Positions 24,329 through 32,600 of a DNA stretch of 64,000 nucleotides are shown piece by piece. This stretch comes from Clostridia bacterium. Its GTDB lineage: Bacteria; Bacillota; Clostridia; Oscillospirales; Acutalibacteraceae. A model generated the notes under the pieces. That model was not told the DNA's origin. It was given only the letters and a program-made list of their open reading frames with translations, and did no database searches. The stretch is taken from NCBI GenBank assembly GCA_017516745.1, contig JAFXBF010000002.1:124001-188000 (forward strand), written 5' to 3'. Numbering within the stretch: position 1 is the stretch's first letter; each line of letters opens with the position of its first letter. The position numbers and the translations under genes are program-made.

Positions 24329-25120
24329 TCATTCTGTTACAATATCGGTTATACCTAATGAAATATACTTTTCAAGAATGGCATTTACGGTTGCTTTATC
24401 TTCTTCCGATAACACTAAACTTTTTCCGTCGATGCCTTGCTTGCTTGAAGAATAACTTGTCATATCAGCGAAGTTGTACTTATTTAATGTTCCGCTATTG
24501 GAATCATAATATGTCCAATAACCCTTAAGGTTAATAACACAATCACTTTCACACTCGGTAGGTTCTTCTTTCCAAACATCATTATTGATTATTTGTGATA
24601 ATTTGTTTGCGTCATCCTCAGTTATTTCAACGGGCAGTTTAAATTCTTCTCTGCCGATTTCTGAAACGGAATTTTCTGTTACTTTTATTGTTTTGTAATT
24701 TTTGTTAGATTCATAATACCGAGATACAAAATCTAAAAATTCAGGTGTTGAAAGATAAATACCTTCATACGGGATTTCAATATAAACAGTATCCTCATTA
24801 TAAATAAAATAACGATGTTCCCGATCTTGGGTTTTAACTGCGATTACATAAAAGGGCTCTGCGGTGGGATAGTCATTCAGACTTTGTTTTCTGGTCGGTT
24901 CAGCTTTGCTGATACCCGAAATCAGTTCTTTAAAGATTCCCTCGCTTACTCCGATTTCATCTTCATTGTTATAGGAGAGTGATGCCGAAACTATGTTTTC
25001 AACGGTTGGGTATTTAATATGTTCTGCTTTGGGAAATATGCTGTTGAAAACAGAATAACCGCCTATAACTGCAATTGCTGAAACAAGAACAATGCAAATT
25101 ATCGCTATGCGTTTTTTCAT
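24329..25120 (-). CDS. Hypothetical membrane-anchored extracytoplasmic protein
   Basis: 263 aa. One N-terminal membrane helix (IAIICIVLVSAIAVIGGYSVF) followed by an extracytoplasmic domain with IKYPTVENIVSASLSYN and YFIYNEDTVYIEIPYEGIY. This resembles the DUF5301-type domain of small Firmicutes lipoproteins, but I am not certain. No catalytic motif is visible. It belongs to the run of small exported proteins. Confidence 0.7.
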   Translation of the reverse strand: MKKRIAIICIVLVSAIAVIGGYSVFNSIFPKAEHIKYPTVENIVSASLSYNNEDEIGVSEGIFKELISGISKAEPTRKQSLNDYPTAEPFYVIAVKTQDREHRYFIYNEDTVYIEIPYEGIYLSTPEFLDFVSRYYESNKNYKTIKVTENSVSEIGREEFKLPVEITEDDANKLSQIINNDVWKEEPTECESDCVINLKGYWTYYDSNSGTLNKYNFADMTSYSSSKQGIDGKSLVLSEEDKATVNAILEKYISLGITDIVTE

Positions 25121-25164
25121 ATTATCACCTTTTCTTTAATCGTCACTATATACAAAAACCTTGG

Positions 25165-25617
25165 TTAAATAAAGCTCTCAACAATATAAAGCTTATTCAA
25201 ATTATTATCCCAAAAAAATATTATTTCGCTGTTATCATCTTGAGATTTACTCCAAGAGCAGCATTTTGAATAATCGGGTCTTTCATCCGAAGGAACATCA
25301 ATTTCATCAAGCCATACTTCTGCCGCTTCACGGGTTGTCGGATAGAAATTGGTTTTATGCTCGTTGGGTGTCCAAGCAAACATCAAATCAATATAGTCTT
25401 CATACTTGTATGAAAAAACGTGGTATCGGACACCGTCACCGTGAAAACTTGCACCGGAATCCTTTTCATAAATTTCGGTTAATACCGCTTTGATAGGAAG
25501 TGATATACCCCAGTTTGATTTTATAACAGAAGAGTAGGAAGGAAATAATCTTGAAATGCCGAATACAGCAAGAATAACCATTAAAACGGTTACGGTTAAA
25601 ACAGCTTTCTTTTTCAT
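25165..25617 (-). CDS. Hypothetical exported or membrane-anchored protein
   Basis: 150 aa. An N-terminal hydrophobic helix (AVLTVTVLMVILAVFGISRLF) is followed by a small external domain rich in aromatic residues (YHVFSYKYEDYIDLMFAWTPN). Unrecognised. Its upstream sequence (AAAGGAGTGTGATTGT then ATG) is nearly identical to that of the gene starting at 26423, suggesting duplicated expression signals. Confidence 0.7.
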   Translation of the reverse strand: MKKKAVLTVTVLMVILAVFGISRLFPSYSSVIKSNWGISLPIKAVLTEIYEKDSGASFHGDGVRYHVFSYKYEDYIDLMFAWTPNEHKTNFYPTTREAAEVWLDEIDVPSDERPDYSKCCSWSKSQDDNSEIIFFWDNNLNKLYIVESFI

Positions 25618-25660
25618 ACAATCACACTCCTTTGTTAGATTGGAATTGGTTGAGTAACTA

Positions 25661-26083
25661 TCAGTTTTGTGTTTCTTCTAAAATCCAAGGTAGTGTTGCA
25701 TAGAACTCCAAGTCAAAATGTGGTTTGGGAAAGTCTGGTGCTCCGTATGGATAGGGTTCGTGGCAACAGCGTCCCTCGTTCCAATTTTCACCATTAGTAA
25801 TTGGAGTATCTATAATTGTGCCTGCTATTCGATAACTAAACTGATAATGTATGCCCATATCATCCGTATACAGTTCACATACATAGGTTGCTTTTTCAGG
25901 TGATATATCAAGTTCATCAAGAATTTGTATGATGTGCAAAGGGAGTTTTTTCATTTTCGCTAACCTCAAAAAATTGTGGCAATGACCACATTCACATCCC
26001 CAACCATCATATTCTTCATACCATTTCGTTGTAGCATTTTTGTCAATTTCAACTTGATAGTTACACAAATTGTGCTTTTGCAT
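25661..26083 (-). CDS. Hypothetical cytoplasmic protein with Cys/His cluster
   Basis: 140 aa. CNYQVEIDKNATTKWYEEYD, then WGCECGHCHNFL (CxCxxCH, possible metal site) and later CCHEPYPYGAPDFPKPHFDLEFYATLPWIL. No signal peptide. The pattern recurs in uncharacterised Firmicutes proteins, but I cannot name a family. Neighbours on both sides are membrane or exported hypotheticals. Confidence 0.7.
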   Translation of the reverse strand: MQKHNLCNYQVEIDKNATTKWYEEYDGWGCECGHCHNFLRLAKMKKLPLHIIQILDELDISPEKATYVCELYTDDMGIHYQFSYRIAGTIIDTPITNGENWNEGRCCHEPYPYGAPDFPKPHFDLEFYATLPWILEETQN

Positions 26084-26114
26084 TCAGTCACCACCTTTGT
26101 CAAATTGGGATTTA

Positions 26115-26423
26115 TCAGTTTGATTTTCTGTTCTTCAAAATCAAATCCACAACAAGACCAATCAAAATAAGTGCAATGTAACTCAAATACCAATATACAT
26201 ACAAATTATTGGGAACATCATATAAGGGCGTATCACACAATACCGCAATTAAATAAGTTATTGGATATGCGATAGCAGATATCCAACCGATAATTTTTAG
26301 CGAGAATACACATTGAACAATAATACCTGCTATGCCCAATATCAGTATAGCATCTCCCCACACCAAGAAATATGCAAGCAGTATGATTGATAATTGACAT
26401 ACCAATAAAACAATATTTTTCAT
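26115..26423 (-). CDS. Small multi-pass membrane protein
   Basis: 102 aa from ATG 26423, with AAAGGAG upstream. Three to four hydrophobic segments fill the protein (NIVLLVCQLSIILLAYFLVW onward), ending in a short basic tail KNRKSN. Unrecognised. Confidence 0.7.
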   Translation of the reverse strand: MKNIVLLVCQLSIILLAYFLVWGDAILILGIAGIIVQCVFSLKIIGWISAIAYPITYLIAVLCDTPLYDVPNNLYVYWYLSYIALILIGLVVDLILKNRKSN

Positions 26424-26440
26424 ACAATCACACTCCTTTG

Positions 26441-26884
26441 TCAAATTGATGTTTGTTCTTTTTCGATACTCACACTAAAGCAATCATCATATTGATTAAC
26501 TACACTTTCAAAAAACAAAATATCCTCGTCAGATACTCTTTCCAAATACATTTCTGTACCATAATGAGCACTGCAAAAGAAGCATTTTTCTTTCTCAACA
26601 TTTATTGTGAAATATTTTGTCATTTTGTTATAAATGCTTTTGTCACTTGGTTCATCCGACAAAAGCTCTGCAAGAAGTTCTGAAGTAACAACACCTTTAA
26701 CAGAAACCTCGTTCCTATCTTCCGTAGGATTACCGTACAGAGATGCTTGACGGATTTCATCAAGTTCTTCTTTCCAACATCTGATTTCAAAAGCATCTCC
26801 GACATTAACAAAATGCTCAACGATCTTTCGCCACCAATCAGACGATATTCTGTTATCTGTCATTTGTAAACCGATTACGCCCAT
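26441..26884 (-). CDS. Hypothetical protein, possible immunity-type
   Basis: 147 aa, soluble, acidic, with no signal peptide (WWRKIVEHFVNVGDAFEIRCWKEELDEI). Unrecognised. Small acidic soluble proteins next to exported ones can be immunity proteins, but nothing in this sequence proves it. It is first in the same-strand series, with a promoter at 26957-26929. Confidence 0.65.
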   Translation of the reverse strand: MGVIGLQMTDNRISSDWWRKIVEHFVNVGDAFEIRCWKEELDEIRQASLYGNPTEDRNEVSVKGVVTSELLAELLSDEPSDKSIYNKMTKYFTINVEKEKCFFCSAHYGTEMYLERVSDEDILFFESVVNQYDDCFSVSIEKEQTSI

Positions 26885-26928
26885 AAAACACCTCCGTAGA
26901 AAGATTTGATACAGTTATTCCCAATAAA

Positions 26929-26957
26929 ATCGTATCATATAAATATGAATTTTTCAA
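26929..26957 (-). promoter_or_regulatory. Promoter of the small-protein series
   Basis: Minus-strand TTGAAA (26957-26952), a 17-bp spacer, TACGAT (26934-26929). Confidence 0.5.
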
Positions 26958-26980
26958 CAAAAGAAAAATGTTAAAACTTC

Positions 26981-27009
26981 TTGACATTTGTTTCTGAAAT
27001 CTATATAAT
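26981..27009 (+). promoter_or_regulatory. Strong promoter of the membrane protein/XRE pair
   Basis: TTGACA (26981-26986), a 17-bp spacer, TATAAT (27004-27009), consensus at both boxes. Confidence 0.8.
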
Positions 27010-27015
27010 AAAAAT

Positions 27016-27031
27016 GTAAAGAGTTCTTTAC
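27016..27031 (+). promoter_or_regulatory. Probable XRE operator
   Basis: GTAAAG-AGTT-CTTTAC is a perfect 6-bp inverted repeat at the expected transcription start, just before the AGGAGG site... GGAGGTG of the first gene. The XRE protein encoded two genes on is the likely ligand. Confidence 0.6.
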
Positions 27032-27048
27032 TTTTTGGAGGTGTTAAA

Positions 27049-27417
27049 ATGAAAAAATTTTTCAAAAAATTAGGCTTTCACAAAATGGATGAAATGGAAC
27101 AGCATATTACCTTCAAGGCGCAGCGAAACGCTTTTGTTTTTCTTGAGTTTGCATTGATAATATGGGCTTTTTATGAAAGCTATAAGGTTTTGGCGTATCA
27201 CACACACCTTAATATTTTACCGTCAATGCTTGCAACAGGCGGATTGATTATCCAAAATGTGTCACAGTTAATAATGACCCATAATGCGGTAAAAGGTGAT
27301 GAAGAATCACCCAAGGCTTCACCATTATTCAAAACAGTCTTGATATGTATTATCGTTTCGATAATTACCCTCATAATTTTAAATATGGTAATTATGTTTT
27401 GGGTGATGAAATCATGA
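27049..27417 (+). CDS. Small membrane protein paired with an XRE regulator
   Basis: 122 aa. A soluble start (FKKLGFHKMDEMEQHITFKAQRNA) precedes three hydrophobic segments. Two-gene units of such a membrane protein and a 64-aa helix-turn-helix protein are common in Firmicutes, with unknown function. Its stop overlaps the XRE start by 4 bp. It has a consensus promoter with a palindrome at the start site. Confidence 0.8.
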   Translation: MKKFFKKLGFHKMDEMEQHITFKAQRNAFVFLEFALIIWAFYESYKVLAYHTHLNILPSMLATGGLIIQNVSQLIMTHNAVKGDEESPKASPLFKTVLICIIVSIITLIILNMVIMFWVMKS

Positions 27418-27608
27418 CAAACAGAATAAAAGAATTACGCAAACAACAAGGATACAGACAAGAGGATTTGGCAGAAGCATTAAACGTATCCCGACAAACG
27501 ATTATTGCAATCGAGAATGATAAGTATAACCCGACTCTTGAATTAGCAATGAAACTTGCACGATATTTGAATACAACAGTAGAAGAACTCTTTATTTTAG
27601 AAGCATAA
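27414..27608 (+). CDS. XRE-family helix-turn-helix regulator
   Basis: 64 aa from ATG 27414. The whole protein is one HTH_3 domain (RIKELRKQQGYRQEDLAEALNVSRQTIIAIENDKYNPTLELAMKLARYLNTTVEELFI). It probably represses its own operon through the palindrome at 27016-27031. Translationally coupled to the membrane protein gene. Confidence 0.92.
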   Translation: MTNRIKELRKQQGYRQEDLAEALNVSRQTIIAIENDKYNPTLELAMKLARYLNTTVEELFILEA

Positions 27609-27613
27609 CATAA

Positions 27614-27645
27614 AAAATCCGAGGTTTATATAACCTCGGATTTTT
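27614..27645. terminator. Bidirectional terminator
   Basis: AAAAATCCGAGGTT-TATAT-AACCTCGGATTTTT between the XRE gene and the convergent gene ending at 27698. Confidence 0.85.
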
Positions 27646-27697
27646 CTTATCTTGGTAAAGTTTTTTACAATAAACCGAAAAACTTTTTTCATATATT

Positions 27698-28633
27698 TCA
27701 CCCCCAAAGGGATTCATCTCCGTATAGCATATTTCCGTCTTTATCGAAGATGGTTTCACCGCCGAATACGGTTTCAGCCTGAGCATCATTTTCGGATTCA
27801 ATCCAATAGTGAGCAAGGGTTTTATGAACATATCCTAGTGAATCTTCTGCAATAACATATACTTTTAGTTCATCACCGTGAGCCACTTCAAAAGATTTAA
27901 CATATTGTGTGTTATAAACTTCACCTGACTTGCGAACTTCAGATGTTATGTCTTTTTTGCTTATTTCTTTACCGTTCACTTCTTCGACAAGTGTAAACGA
28001 TGTGAATGTAATGGGCGCATTTCCGTAAGCAGGTTTTGAAGAAATTCTGAAGCCGGCATCAACCTGTAATTTTCCATTGCTTAATTCAGATGATGCAGAC
28101 ATATCAGCTTCCAATGTGGGCAAATGGCGTGTGAACATATAGGAAATATCTATATCATCCAAGTATTCGGTTTTTGTTCCTTCTTCTGATTTGATAGTCA
28201 GCAGTGGCCATTGATTGTAGTTAATAAATAATCCGACATCAATAGTTCCGGTGAACTCACTTTCATTTCTCAATAACGGAGCAGTAACTCCATCCACCGT
28301 AACAGATAGTTCCATATCATCAGTAATCATTTTAGGAACAACGGTCAAAATAAGTTTTACACTTTTCATATCATCGCTTGGATCTCCGATAGAAAAGTCA
28401 ACTCCCGATATAAGACTTGCTTCTTCTTTTAACTGTTTGTCAACATTATTGTAGATAGAATTAATTTCATTTCTTAACATTTGAATTTCTGAATCAAGAT
28501 TGGAGTTTTGACTTTTGAGCTTTTTTACATCATCTGTAAGTGCTCCGATTTTGATAGCACCTAACACAAGAAAAACGGCAAGAATTATAACGATTATTCT
28601 GTTAGCATTAGTTTGTTTCTTGTTTTCATCCAT
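27698..28633 (-). CDS. Hypothetical membrane-anchored protein with coiled coil
   Basis: 311 aa. A short basic N-terminus, one membrane helix (IIVIILAVFLVLGAIKIGAL), then a coiled coil at residues about 33-70 (DDVKKLKSQNSNLDSEIQMLRNEINSIYNNVDKQL). A beta-rich extracytoplasmic domain (VKLILTVVPKMITDDMELSVTVDG...) follows. Unrecognised; a surface sensor or structural role is possible. Confidence 0.75.
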   Translation of the reverse strand: MDENKKQTNANRIIVIILAVFLVLGAIKIGALTDDVKKLKSQNSNLDSEIQMLRNEINSIYNNVDKQLKEEASLISGVDFSIGDPSDDMKSVKLILTVVPKMITDDMELSVTVDGVTAPLLRNESEFTGTIDVGLFINYNQWPLLTIKSEEGTKTEYLDDIDISYMFTRHLPTLEADMSASSELSNGKLQVDAGFRISSKPAYGNAPITFTSFTLVEEVNGKEISKKDITSEVRKSGEVYNTQYVKSFEVAHGDELKVYVIAEDSLGYVHKTLAHYWIESENDAQAETVFGGETIFDKDGNMLYGDESLWG

Positions 28634-28683
28634 AATAAAACCTCCTTAAAATCTCACAGACAAATCCAATCTCTTACATAATA

Positions 28684-28713
28684 ATTATATCATACCGATA
28701 TCATAAATTTCAA
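28684..28713 (-). promoter_or_regulatory. Promoter of the coiled-coil membrane protein gene
   Basis: Minus-strand TTGAAA (28713-28708), an 18-bp spacer, TATAAT (28689-28684), 50 bp before the start at 28633. Confidence 0.6.
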
Positions 28714-28780
28714 CATATATAAATCGAGATGGGTTAATTGTTGTTAATCAGTAAAAGAGATGAACATTAAACAATTTGTG

Positions 28781-28821
28781 GCATTTGTCTTAGCGAGCAA
28801 TGGATTTGAACGTACAAATCC
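28781..28821 (-). repeat. Third copy of the island hairpin-plus-tail repeat (inverted)
   Basis: GGATTTG-AACGTA-CAAATCC (28802-28821) with the tail TCTTAGCGAGCAAT (28788-28801), the inverse orientation of the copies at 20949-21055. The rest of the 300-bp gap 28634-28934 holds the promoter above, a GGGGTTTTACCCC hairpin and the TnpV terminator. Confidence 0.75.
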
Positions 28822-28868
28822 GCAATTAAGGGGTTTTACCCCTGATACCCCGAAGGAAAAAAGAAGCA

Positions 28869-28917
28869 TAAAAAGAAACTCAGGTGCAGCAGAAATTAAA
28901 TTCCGTTGCACCTGAGT
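28869..28917 (-). terminator. Terminator of the TnpV gene
   Basis: Minus-strand ACTCAGGTGCA pairs with TGCACCTGAGT (28878-28888 with 28907-28917), followed by TTCTTTTT. Confidence 0.8.
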
Positions 28918-28934
28918 TATGTTTTTAGAAATAA

Positions 28935-29312
28935 TTATGCTGTGAAAATCAATTCGTGATTAACAATCTCCCTTGCCCTCGCTTCTATATTGTTCATACG
29001 GGCAACCCATTCCATTTGGTTGTCTGCTTTCAGTTGTTCCGTTATGCCCTCATTGACCTTCATCTTTTCTACCAGCCGAGAAAACATATCAGATGTCTGT
29101 TCATCAACCTCTGCAAGATGAGTCCACAATGTGCCGTTCATAAGCATAATGTTGAACATAACTCGCCTATGTTGCATAAGATAATCTTTGCGTTTCAATC
29201 CCCACATACCGAATGATTTACTCGCTTCGGTAGGTAATGTGATGTTGGGTATCCTGTAATCACCGACCGTTCTATATGTGCCGCCGTTCTGTTCAAATGA
29301 TGGTTTTTGCAT
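28935..29312 (-). CDS. TnpV family transposon-encoded protein
   Basis: 125 aa. YRTVGDYRIPNITLP, GLKRKDYLMQHRRVMFNIMLMNGTLWTHLAEVDEQ and a C-terminal ...GITEQLKADNQMEWVARMNNI match the TnpV family carried by Tn4551-type and conjugative transposons. Role is not established. Its presence supports that this stretch belongs to a mobile element. Confidence 0.88.
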   Translation of the reverse strand: MQKPSFEQNGGTYRTVGDYRIPNITLPTEASKSFGMWGLKRKDYLMQHRRVMFNIMLMNGTLWTHLAEVDEQTSDMFSRLVEKMKVNEGITEQLKADNQMEWVARMNNIEARAREIVNHELIFTA

Positions 29313-29402
29313 AAAAATAGCCTCCTTGTAATTCTGTAATTCAATTTTACAAGAAGGCTTATGTTATGTCGAATGTGTGGATTGTTAAAATGATGTAATC
29401 AA

Positions 29403-29443
29403 GTCGAAAAATAAACATTTTTGTCGAAAAATGAAACGTTTTT
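29403..29443 (+). repeat. Two adjacent direct repeats upstream of the TIR-NACHT gene
   Basis: GTCGAAAAATAAACATTTTT (29403-29422) is followed without gap by GTCGAAAAATGAAACGTTTT (29423-29442) plus one T. The unit contains a loose AAAAAT...TTTTT inverted arm. The rest of the gap 29313-29603 is A+T-rich with a weak promoter. Confidence 0.6.
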
Positions 29444-29472
29444 GTAAAAAGTATGGGTTTTGATGAGTCTAT

Positions 29473-29502
29473 TTGTTATCCTAGATATCAGGAGATTATA
29501 AC
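29473..29502 (+). promoter_or_regulatory. Possible promoter of the TIR-nuclease-NACHT gene
   Basis: TTGTTA (29473-29478), an 18-bp spacer, TATAAC (29497-29502), about 100 bp before the GTG start. Weak match. Confidence 0.35.
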
Positions 29503-29603
29503 TTGATTATATATATATCAAATTATGATTACCATAAAATATAGCTGGGCATAAAATTCCCTGTAAATTGGGATGAACAAAACAAAAGGAGTGAACATAA
29601 AAC

Positions 29604-32600
29604 GTGGAGAAAAAAGATTATTTTATAAGTTATAATAAAGACAATAAGGCCTGGGCAAAGTGGATAGGCGGCACTTTGGAAGAAAATGGATATAGCGTAT
29701 ATTTGCAGGCATGGGATATTATGCCTGGAAATGATTTTATAGAACGCATGAATGACTTTTTGGAATATTCAAAAAACTATATTGCGATTTATTCACAAGC
29801 CTTTTGCAATTCTGAATATTGTATGAAAGAATTTCAAACAGCATTTAATGCACACATTAATAAAGAAATCGATAAATTTATTCCTATTAGGTTGGAAAAT
29901 GTAAAGTTGGGAACATTATATAAAACAACAGTATATATAGATTTATTTGATTTAACTGAGGAAAAAGCTACAAAAGCGTTACTAGATGGAGTTGGTCATA
30001 CGGACAACCCAAGAAATAAAGGAAAGTATCCTGGGAAAATAGATAATGAAATTTCCTTTCCTGGAATAATTAAAAATGATAGTGTTAACTATAGAGATAT
30101 TTTAATATTAGAAAAAGATAAGAATAAAAAAGGCGATTTATTTAATAGATTAGTTTTTGATGTGTTTCATGCTCTTGGATTTGATGAATTTCAATATAAT
30201 GTTCAAAAAACTGGACGAGAAATTGATATGGTTTTGAAACACAGAACCGAAAACAAAGTGGCTTTAGTTGAGTGCAAAGCTCAAAAAGAACCTATTGGCG
30301 GGGATGAGATTAACAAGTTTGTTGGAGTATTAGATGTAGAACAGAAAAGATACAGGTTTGAAGGAAAACGTACAGTTGGATATTTTGTTTCTAAATCAGG
30401 ATTTAAAGCTACAGCAATTGAACAGGAGAACGAACGTGCTCGATTTAATAGTGATCAAGAAGAGAATATTATCTTGTTAGGAACAAATGAAATTATTAGA
30501 GAACTAGTATTAGGAAACATGATTTGTTCTTTAGAAGAAGCAATAGATGTTGTAAAAAAGGATAATGATTTATGTTTGTGTAAAGATGTTGACTTAATTG
30601 CGTGTGAATATGGTTGGATATGGGTGTTATATTATTCAAGCTGCTCAACACAAAAGGCTACACATTTTGCTTTTGTGCATGCAGATGGTAAACCTCTTTT
30701 AAACGAGATTGCAAATAATATATTGAAGTCTGATGAATACTCATTGCATTTTTCTAATCTTTCATACATAAAGTCTAGCGTAAATAAAAATTTAGATAAA
30801 GATGCTGCAAAAAACGCATATTTTGATTATTTAGAGAAGGAACTTGGAGAAATACAATTTGAAGGTTTGCCTACAGACAAAGAAGCGGGCTCTGTAAAAG
30901 TACAATTAGAGAATATTTTTGTTCCACTAGGTTATTATAAGAACGATGATAAAAATAATAAACTTACTATTAATGATGTGTTAAGTTCAAATAAATCTGC
31001 TATATTAGCAAAACCTGGTGGTGGAAAATCTACCTTAATACGAAGAATAGCATTAGCATATGCATATCCTAGTAGAAGAATAAAAGTGGATGATGGTTTA
31101 CCAGACAATGAATGGTTTCCTATCTATATTCGTTGTAGAGATCTCGGTGAAGAAGCGAATAGTGGTCTTTTAGAAATAATTAGTTCAATTGTTAAAAGAG
31201 CTGAAATTAGACAGTACAAAGATGCTTTTGATTCAATGGTGGAAGATTATTTACAAAACGGCAATGTCCTTCTTTTGATCGATGGTTTGGATGAAATAGC
31301 AAACGAAATGAATAGAATAAGTTTTGTTAATCAACTTCGTACATTTGTGGCTATTTATCCTACAACACGACTACTAATTACATCTAGAGAGGCAGGATTT
31401 CGCACAGTGGCAAATACTCTGTCAGGATATTGTGATCACTATTCTATTGCAAATTTGCAGGAGAAACAGATTAGAGATTTAAGTTTAAAATGGCATCAGG
31501 CAATTTTAGGTGATTGCGAAGAAACAAAAACAGAGTCTCAAAAAGTATGTGATATAATATTGTCTGATGATAGAATTATGTCTTTAGCACAAAACCCTCT
31601 ATTGTTAACGACATTGCTTTTTGTAAAACGTTGGGTAGGATATCTTCCGACTAAAAAATGCCAACTGTATGAGGAAATGATAAAACTACTCCTTGTTACG
31701 TGGAATGCGGTTGCTCATGAAAAACTTGATATGGATGAAACAGAACCGCAGTTAGCGTATATAGCTTACAGAATGACATTACAAGGAAAACAAAAAATAA
31801 CAAAAGATAAATTAGCTAAATATATAATCGAAGCGAGAAAAGAATTACCTGAATTGCTAGGATATACAACTTTATCACCATCCCAATTTATAATACAGGT
31901 AGAAGAAAGAAGTAGCCTGTTAATTCAGCTAGGTTTGGAGGAAAATGAAAAAGGAAAACTTGTTCCGTCATATGAATTCTCTCATTTAAGTTTTCAGGAA
32001 TATTTGACCGCAAAAGCTGTTGTCGAAGGATGGAGACCAAATGCAGATAAAACGGACATAAAAGATGTTATCAATGAACATTTATTACAGGAACATTGGA
32101 AAGAAGTTATACCTATGATTGCTGTGTTGTCAGGTCGTCAATCGAGGGTGATAATTGAATCTTTTTTACAAGAATGTGAAAAACTTGAAAATGATTTTAA
32201 AAAAGGTTTTATTTCTAAACACGAACTAAGAGAAAGTATAGTTCCATTTCACTTAGTTAATTGTGTTGCAAGTGAAGTACCAATTAGTGTGGATATGCTT
32301 GAAAAAGCCATTAATTTCATCATAAAGGGCAAGCGTAATATTGATAGAATTGTTAGAAAAAATTCGGGTTATAGTCATGATGGTAGCGTTTATGACATCA
32401 TATTGAAAAGTAAATACGGAGAAAAATATTCAAATATTGTAAACAACAAGTTGTTTGAAAATTTTGATAAAAGTTATCTTTATGAGTATTGTGATGCGTG
32501 GTTGAGAACAAATTTGCGCACAAATATTTCACTTGAAGATATAGAGCAGCATTTTAATTGTTCAGAAAACAAAGAGTATATTAAAGGCTCCTTGCTTATG

